From the NCBI GenBank assembly GCA_029856635.1, contig JAHKLH010000039.1, forward strand, positions 1 through 10,331: DNA of 10,331 nucleotides, in the 5' to 3' direction. The stretch is from Candidatus Njordarchaeota archaeon. GTDB taxonomy: Archaea > Asgardarchaeota > Njordarchaeia > Njordarchaeales > JAHKLH01. Each line of letters begins with the position of its first letter. The stretch's first letter is position 1. The translations under genes were made by a program, and so were the position numbers. Of the stretch, positions 6,707 through 10,331 are shown piece after piece. The notes under the pieces are model-generated. The model saw only the letters and a program-made list of their open reading frames with translations. It was not told the origin of the DNA and did not search any database.

Positions 6707-7456
6707 ATGATATACTGGCAAGATTATACATGGGATGAAATAGAAAAGCTTATTCCTAAGTTAAAAGCCGTTATTCTTCCCGTGGGTAGTTGTGAGCAGC
6801 ATTCGCTTCATTTGCCATTAGGTACTGACACATTTGGTGTGATTAAATTATCTGAGGATATTGCAAAAGAGTTAAAAAGTGAGGTTCTCGTTTTGCCTCC
6901 AATATGGTATGGTGTTTCTCCGCATCATATGAATTTTTCTGGTACGATAACAATATCACCAGAAACCTTAATGGCGCTAGTGTACGAGATCGCAGAAAGT
7001 TTGTATCGTCATGGAGTTGAACGAATGATTATAATTAATGGTCATGGAGGAAATATTGATGCTCTGAAATTAGTTATACGTAGAATATCTGACGATCTTG
7101 GCATGAGGGTTGTATTGATAAATCCGTGGGAGCTTATAAGTGATGTGATTGAAAAAGTTGTAGAGAGCAAAATATGGGGGCATGCGTGTGAATTTGAAAC
7201 GAGCACGGCTCTTATTGAAATACCAGATAAAGTACGGGTTGGTAAAATAAGGAGACCGAATATAAAGACACCAAAAATTCCATATATGGCATTGTGGGAA
7301 AAGAATAAGGTGGTAATTCCTTGGAATACTGATGACTTTACAGACACGGGTGCTATTGGTGATCCGACAAAAGCATCAAAGGAAAAGGGAGAAAAACTAT
7401 ATAAGGCAATGTTTGAGCGAACGTTAGATTTCATTAAGAAATTCATTGAAAGCTAA
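6707..7456 (+). CDS. Creatininase/ArfB-family metal-dependent amidohydrolase
   Basis: A 249-aa member of the creatininase superfamily, which acts on C-N bonds with a two-metal site. Counting from ATG 6707, the metal-binding set is E30 and H32 in GSCEQHSLHLP, D41 in LGTDT, H113 in INGHGGN and E162 in HACEFETS. The NGHGGN form (Gly where creatininase has Glu) and the HAxEFETS motif are those of the archaeal ArfB formamide hydrolase of flavin/F420 synthesis and of MftE-like proteins, rather than true creatininase. ArfB is therefore possible, but no flavin gene is nearby and the paralogues are hard to separate by eye. The in-frame GTG at 6701 would add only two residues. It appears to be a single-gene unit with its own TATA-like box and no clear SD. 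Confidence 0.88.
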   Translation: MIYWQDYTWDEIEKLIPKLKAVILPVGSCEQHSLHLPLGTDTFGVIKLSEDIAKELKSEVLVLPPIWYGVSPHHMNFSGTITISPETLMALVYEIAESLYRHGVERMIIINGHGGNIDALKLVIRRISDDLGMRVVLINPWELISDVIEKVVESKIWGHACEFETSTALIEIPDKVRVGKIRRPNIKTPKIPYMALWEKNKVVIPWNTDDFTDTGAIGDPTKASKEKGEKLYKAMFERTLDFIKKFIES

Positions 7457-7552
7457 AAAGTATACTATTTGACGCTTTTTGATGTCTAAAATCAAAATTC
7501 ATGTTGTGAATTCTTGTTTTAAAGGATTGTATGTTCAAGATAATTGGTAATG

Positions 7553-7606
7553 TATCAGCCGAGCGTCGCCTCTTCATCAAAATCTGCTCTTCTCCTCTTC
7601 ATCATC
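7553..7606 (-). ncRNA. Candidate archaeal C/D box guide sRNA
   Basis: On the minus strand the order is: box C ATGATGA (7605-7599, perfect RUGAUGA), a 12-nt spacer, a D'-like CAGA (7586-7583), two nt, a C'-like TTGATGA (7580-7574), a 15-nt spacer, and box D CTGA (7558-7555). A TATA-like TTTATTAA (7638-7631) ends 25 nt before box C, the right distance for an archaeal promoter. The spacer before box D (GCGACGCTCGG) is GC-rich in an AT-rich gap and would guide 2'-O-methylation of an RNA containing CCGAGCGTCGC, on the G at the fifth base of that match. The other guide is purine-rich and its D' box is non-consensus. Terminal stem pairing is poor. The ends are approximate and the target was not identified. 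Confidence 0.55.
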
Positions 7607-7630
7607 TATAAAATAAACATTAAAATAGAA

Positions 7631-7638
7631 TTAATAAA
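7631..7638 (-). promoter_or_regulatory. TATA box for the C/D box sRNA candidate
   Basis: TTTATTAA on the minus strand, 25 nt ahead of box C. Transcription would begin a few nt before box C, as expected for an independently transcribed archaeal guide RNA. Confidence 0.45.
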
Positions 7639-7731
7639 TGTGTTTGAGGAGAATTAAATATTTCCCCTGCACAAAAATTAATGTGTATTTTTCTTAAAGT
7701 ATTCATTTTAGATTTTTAGCTTGATTAGAAA

Positions 7732-8385
7732 GTGCATGAGATTATGCACGAGTTGATTACTGAAATCATTAGACGCTTGAAGAAGTGGTATAAACCACAA
7801 GAATGGTGGAAAAATGCTGATTATAGTCCATGGGAAATAATGATTGCTATAGCATTTTCATCACGAACAAGCTATAAACAAGTGATTAAATGCATAGAGA
7901 GGCTACGAAGAGCGTTTCGAACACCCGAGGATATCATGAATATGCCTAATGAAAGATTGGCTCATAGCATTAAAATGGTGGGATTTGTCAGGAGACGAGT
8001 GATTATGCTTAAAAAGTTAGCTAAGATAATAATTAGTGTTGGAGGAATTTCAAATTTCTTAAATCTCGATACACGCACTGCTAGAAAACTATTGCTGTCA
8101 GTTCCATGGATTGGACCAAAAACAGCAGATATGATTCTCGTAGCTTTGTTTGGAGAAAAATATTTTATAGTTGATAGTAATATTCTACGAGTTTTAAAGA
8201 GATTAAAAGTGGTACCGCAAAATGCAAATATTTATAAGGCTCGAGAAATCATAGAACCATTAATTCCAAAAAATGAAAGAGTCTTTTTGCATCTTGCATT
8301 ATTACACCTTGGAAGAACAATTTGTAAACCAAAACCGAAGTGCGAAGTATGTCCATTAAAGAATATTTGTAAATTCTCAACATGA
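7732..8385 (+). CDS. nth: Endonuclease III-family DNA glycosylase/AP lyase
   Basis: Base-excision repair glycosylase of the HhH-GPD superfamily, 217 aa. The helix-hairpin-helix LLSVPWIGPKTADMIL (121-136) carries catalytic K130, and D148 in FIVDSN lies 18 residues later, exactly as K120/D138 in E. coli endonuclease III. A [4Fe-4S] loop follows: C198, C204, C207, C213. Its spacing is C-x5-C-x2-C-x5-C, one residue shorter in the first gap than the usual x6. The helix B segment IAFSSRTSYKQ (40-50) has Ser where endonuclease III has a conserved Gln (LSAQ/LSQRT), so lesion preference may differ. It could be another archaeal Nth-like glycosylase. The start is GTG 7732 or ATG 7744. No SD is visible and both candidates sit in a perfect 6-bp inverted repeat. 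It likely acts on oxidised pyrimidines in DNA. Confidence 0.88.
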   Translation: MHEIMHELITEIIRRLKKWYKPQEWWKNADYSPWEIMIAIAFSSRTSYKQVIKCIERLRRAFRTPEDIMNMPNERLAHSIKMVGFVRRRVIMLKKLAKIIISVGGISNFLNLDTRTARKLLLSVPWIGPKTADMILVALFGEKYFIVDSNILRVLKRLKVVPQNANIYKAREIIEPLIPKNERVFLHLALLHLGRTICKPKPKCEVCPLKNICKFST

Positions 8386-8443
8386 GAATTAACGTAGGCA
8401 TAATGCATTAATTACGAATAATTATTTTAACCTATACTCCAGA

Positions 8444-8505
8444 GGAATTTCAGTGAATCATAGGATTCGTCACCCGGTCGGGACTAACCCTTCCGGGCTC
8501 ATTCC
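8444..8505 (-). ncRNA. GC-rich structured RNA candidate with three-helix fold
   Basis: A GC island inside an AT-rich gap folds as an outer 5-bp helix (8444-8448 with 8501-8505, GGAAT/ATTCC) enclosing two hairpins. The strong one is 8473-8497 (CCCGG/CCGGG, then a 2x2 internal loop, then GGG/CCC with a 5-nt loop). The weaker one is 8455-8468 (GAATC/GATTC), which can be redrawn as a 7-bp stem with a 3-nt bulge. The minus strand is preferred: TTTTTATTA at 8535-8527 lies about 26 nt before the outer helix at 8505. On that strand a C'-like GTGACGA (8474-8468) and a D-like CTGA (8454-8451), 13 nt apart, hint at a kink-turn or C/D-like element. No tRNA or known riboswitch pattern fits. The RNA class is unknown. 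Confidence 0.45.
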
Positions 8506-8525
8506 AAAAATATGGTAATGTATTT

Positions 8526-8535
8526 CTAATAAAAA
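8526..8535. promoter_or_regulatory. TATA-like patch between the structured RNA and the DUF3800-like gene
   Basis: The plus strand reads CTAATAAAAA and the minus strand TTTTTATTAG. Its centre lies about 29 nt before ATG 8560 on the plus strand and about 26 nt before 8505 on the minus strand, so it could serve either side or both. The minus-strand reading is closer to a standard archaeal TATA box. Assignment to one strand is uncertain. Confidence 0.35.
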
Positions 8536-8559
8536 CTTTTAGAGCACATGGTTTTGAGG

Positions 8560-9191
8560 ATGCTAAAGGCTTTCGTCGACGAATCTGCGAAAGGTTCTAT
8601 AGTCGCTTATGGATGCGTCATAGTTCAAAACCTGGTTTGGAATCAGTTCTTTTGGAGATTGTTTTGAAGGAATATAGCTCATTTCTTAGAAAATTTGGTA
8701 TTATTTACTCAAAAAATGAGGAAGCAAAATTATCACTGGTATTTAAACTCTTGAAAGACCACGGCATAAGATTAGATCAAGCGACAATTACGGGGATGCT
8801 ACTTGCACCATTATTATCCAAACTTTCAAATAAGGGATGCTTGATTCTTGGAGTCCGTTTTAATACATCTAATATGAAATTCACCCCTTATTTTCAAATC
8901 ATCGCAAGAAGATTTGGAGCATCAATAGCAAGATTAGCACTAGCTATTTTCATTATGCTGAGATTTTCAAGTAATTTAGAGATCATAATTGACCGAAACA
9001 TAGCACATAAACCAGAAAAATTAGCGGTAGCACTTTTGCAAATTGGGATAAAATCAAAAATCACATTAGAGGATTCACACAAAAGCCCTAGATTACAAGT
9101 AGCGGATTTTATTGCTGGGGCCTGTAGAATTTTCGCATACAAAAATTGTTTTGCATATGCTAAAAGCTCAACACTTTTCTTGTTTTTGTAA
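8560..9191 (+). pseudogene. DUF3800-like protein gene with a single frameshift
   Basis: Frame 1 from ATG 8560 reads MLKAFVDESAKGSIVAYGCV and on to QNLVW, then meets a TGA at 8665. Frame 2 continues from about 8640 as ESVLLEIVLKEYSSFLRKFG to the stop at 9191. One extra G after GTTTGG (8636-8640) joins them into a 210-aa protein. The opening FVDES, the middle IIIDRN and the late SPRLQVADFIAG are the usual landmarks of DUF3800, an acidic-residue family often seen in mobile and defence settings; its activity is not settled. An in-frame ATG at 8548 is an alternative start. A separate ATG at 8613 in frame 2 would lack the conserved FVDES strand, so it is unlikely to be a true start. The break may be real, a programmed shift, or a sequence error. 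Confidence 0.7.
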
Positions 9192-9557
9192 TTTGAACTA
9201 CTCTCAAAAATATTCAAAATCTTATTAAAAGACGATTATATTAGAAAAATAACCAAAGAGAACACATGATAGATTCTTTATTGTAATATGAAATCACTTT
9301 TCACGCTTCGTAATTTTGAATTCAATTCATATATGCAAAATTCCCAAGATTCCCATGATGATTCCACTTATCGTATGAGCTTCTCTTATAAACATATCAA
9401 TTTCTCCAAGAAGAACGATTACTCATAGAAAGGACGAAATCAACCATAGTATGTCCAATACTTAAACCTCTTTTCGATAGTTCTTGTGATTAAATGACAT
9501 TTATTATATCAAAGCCAGAAACAAACATAATGCATGTTCATTTAGCGGCGAAATCTT
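9192..9557. other. AT-rich gap with no convincing intact gene
   Basis: No open frame here has a credible start and family motif. On the minus strand two short stretches look protein-like: a 29-codon stretch ending just after HTMVDFVLSM (from 9489) and an overlapping-frame stretch VIVLLGEIDMFIREAHT through GILGILHI to a stop at 9327. Together they could be remnants of a small membrane protein, but several stops and shifts separate them and in this base composition they may be chance. No RNA motif or long repeat was seen. Confidence 0.3.
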
Positions 9558-10220
9558 TTACTTAAAAAAAGATATTAAATCTTTTAAGCTCCTAATAGAT
9601 TCAGGAACAACTTTTTCCTTCGAAAGCAATAATGCTTGTAACCCTGCCTGTCTCGGCATGTTATAATCTCTTTCAATATCATCACCAACTACAAGTATTT
9701 GCTTTTTATCACTAACATAATTTAAGGTCTTCAGAAATTCAAATAATTTCTGATAAATATACGAATTCTTTCTGCTTCCAAAAATCTCAGTTGCCGAAAT
9801 GATTTTCTCAATGAACTTGGAAATCCCCGCAGCATTCTTTATGAAGTGCGATAGCTGCATCAGTATCCGTTAAAACAACGATTTTTATACTTTTTCCTTA
9901 AGAAATTCTAACGTTTCAACGACATGTGGATATGGTCTAACACAAATGTGACACAATTCCGAAAGAACCTCTACTAGATCATCATATTTAATTCCAGCAA
10001 CTTGAGATATTGCTTCCAAGCTAAAGAAAAGTGCTTCGGACGTCTCTTTAAACGTTCTAGCTCATCATAAAACAATTTCCATGCACCCCCATAACAGATG
10101 CCCTTACGACCGGAAATATATATAGGAATTACGATATTAAGAATTTTTTCCAAATCTGTAGAGACTAGTGTTTGATCTAAATCAAAAAACTAAGACCTTT
10201 ACTTCATTTGTATCAGTCAT
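9558..10220 (-). pseudogene. HAD-family hydrolase gene with four single-base frameshifts
   Basis: Read from ATG 10220, the repaired product is a 220-aa haloacid dehalogenase-superfamily hydrolase (phosphatase-like). Its motif I is VFDLDQTLV (nucleophile D13, D15), motif II VVLTDTD, motif III the GSRKNS lysine and motif IV VVGDDIERD. Four indels must be repaired: one T too many in the run at 10184-10189, one base missing in the TTTAAA patch at 10047-10052, one A missing between 9882 and 9895, and one G too many at 9825-9828. They sum to zero, and each lies at a homopolymer. Between them the codons look normal (YDELER, FKETSEALFF, PYPHVVETLEFLKEK). A TATA-like TTTAAATTTA at about 10246-10255 lies about 30 nt upstream. 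Only the last 100 codons are open as they stand, from an internal ATG at 9860 that is not a true start. Confidence 0.7.
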
Positions 10221-10245
10221 CGGCTGAACCGAAATAACCTATAAT

Positions 10246-10255
10246 TAAATTTAAA
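10246..10255 (-). promoter_or_regulatory. Candidate TATA box of the HAD gene
   Basis: TTTAAATTTA on the minus strand, 25 nt before ATG 10220, predicts a very short leader. Upstream of it, up to the window end at 10331, I see only AT-rich sequence without a gene. Confidence 0.4.
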
Positions 10256-10331
10256 AATCTAATGATCTTACTCACAATAATACACAACATTTTCATCTGT
10301 GAAAGATTTCCTATGTGAATACTAAATAAAA

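Noticed and set aside
7042..7446. 134-codon minus-strand open frame inside the creatininase-family gene
   Set aside because: Antisense to conserved metal-binding motifs; no promoter or SD.
8401..8424. Palindrome TAATGCATTA and a nearby 6-bp inverted repeat
   Set aside because: A/T-rich palindromes of this size are frequent by chance in this base composition and no regulator context supports them.
8444..8505. tRNA gene in the GC-rich island
   Set aside because: There is no 7-bp acceptor stem, no T-loop GTTCGA-type motif and no anticodon arm in the right order.
8894..9217. 107-codon minus-strand open frame
   Set aside because: Antisense to the DUF3800-like C-terminal half, which carries the recognisable motifs.
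1..10331. CRISPR array, insertion sequence or long direct repeats
   Set aside because: No regularly spaced repeats, transposase motifs or terminal inverted repeats were found by reading both strands.

Overview
The window looks archaeal. It is AT-rich (GC visibly well below 40%), favours AGA/AGG/CGA arginine codons, and has TATA-like boxes about 25-30 nt ahead of several genes, mixed with Shine-Dalgarno (SD) starts. Its gene set (COG2522 HTH regulator, UPF0282 metallo-hydrolase, Ras/Rab-like small GTPase, archaeal-type endonuclease III, archaeal-style guide RNA) points to a TACK/Asgard-type archaeon. The lineage cannot be fixed from the sequence alone.

Layout. 1-501: a promoter with a perfect inverted repeat, then a COG2522-type HTH regulator with a Cys/His-rich tail. 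502-2743 (minus): a two-gene operon, a tandem double methyltransferase-fold protein followed by a UPF0282 metallo-beta-lactamase-fold hydrolase. 2932-3486 (plus): a Ras/Rab-like GTPase, divergent from that operon. 3578-6171 (plus): a likely protease operon, a CPBP intramembrane protease followed 23 nt later by a complete prolyl oligopeptidase. 6310-6518 (minus): a small gene of about 69 codons broken by one single-base frameshift. 6707-7456 (plus): a creatininase/ArfB-family metal hydrolase. 7553-7606 (minus): a candidate C/D box guide RNA with a well-placed TATA box. 7732-8385 (plus): an endonuclease III-family DNA glycosylase. 8444-8505: a GC-rich island with a three-helix fold, probably a minus-strand structured RNA. 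8560-9191 (plus): a DUF3800-like gene with one frameshift. 9192-9557 holds no convincing intact gene. 9558-10220 (minus): a HAD-family hydrolase readable end to end only if four single-base indels are repaired.

The genes do not form one obvious pathway. The coherent units are the methyltransferase/metallo-hydrolase operon and the protease pair. The most unusual content is in the last 4 kb. It has two probable small RNAs outside the protein genes. It also has three genes broken only by one-base indels, mostly at homopolymers, which suggests either very recent decay or sequence error. The structured RNA and the DUF3800-like gene run divergently from the same 8526-8535 TATA-like patch, and I regard this as the best candidate for something undescribed.
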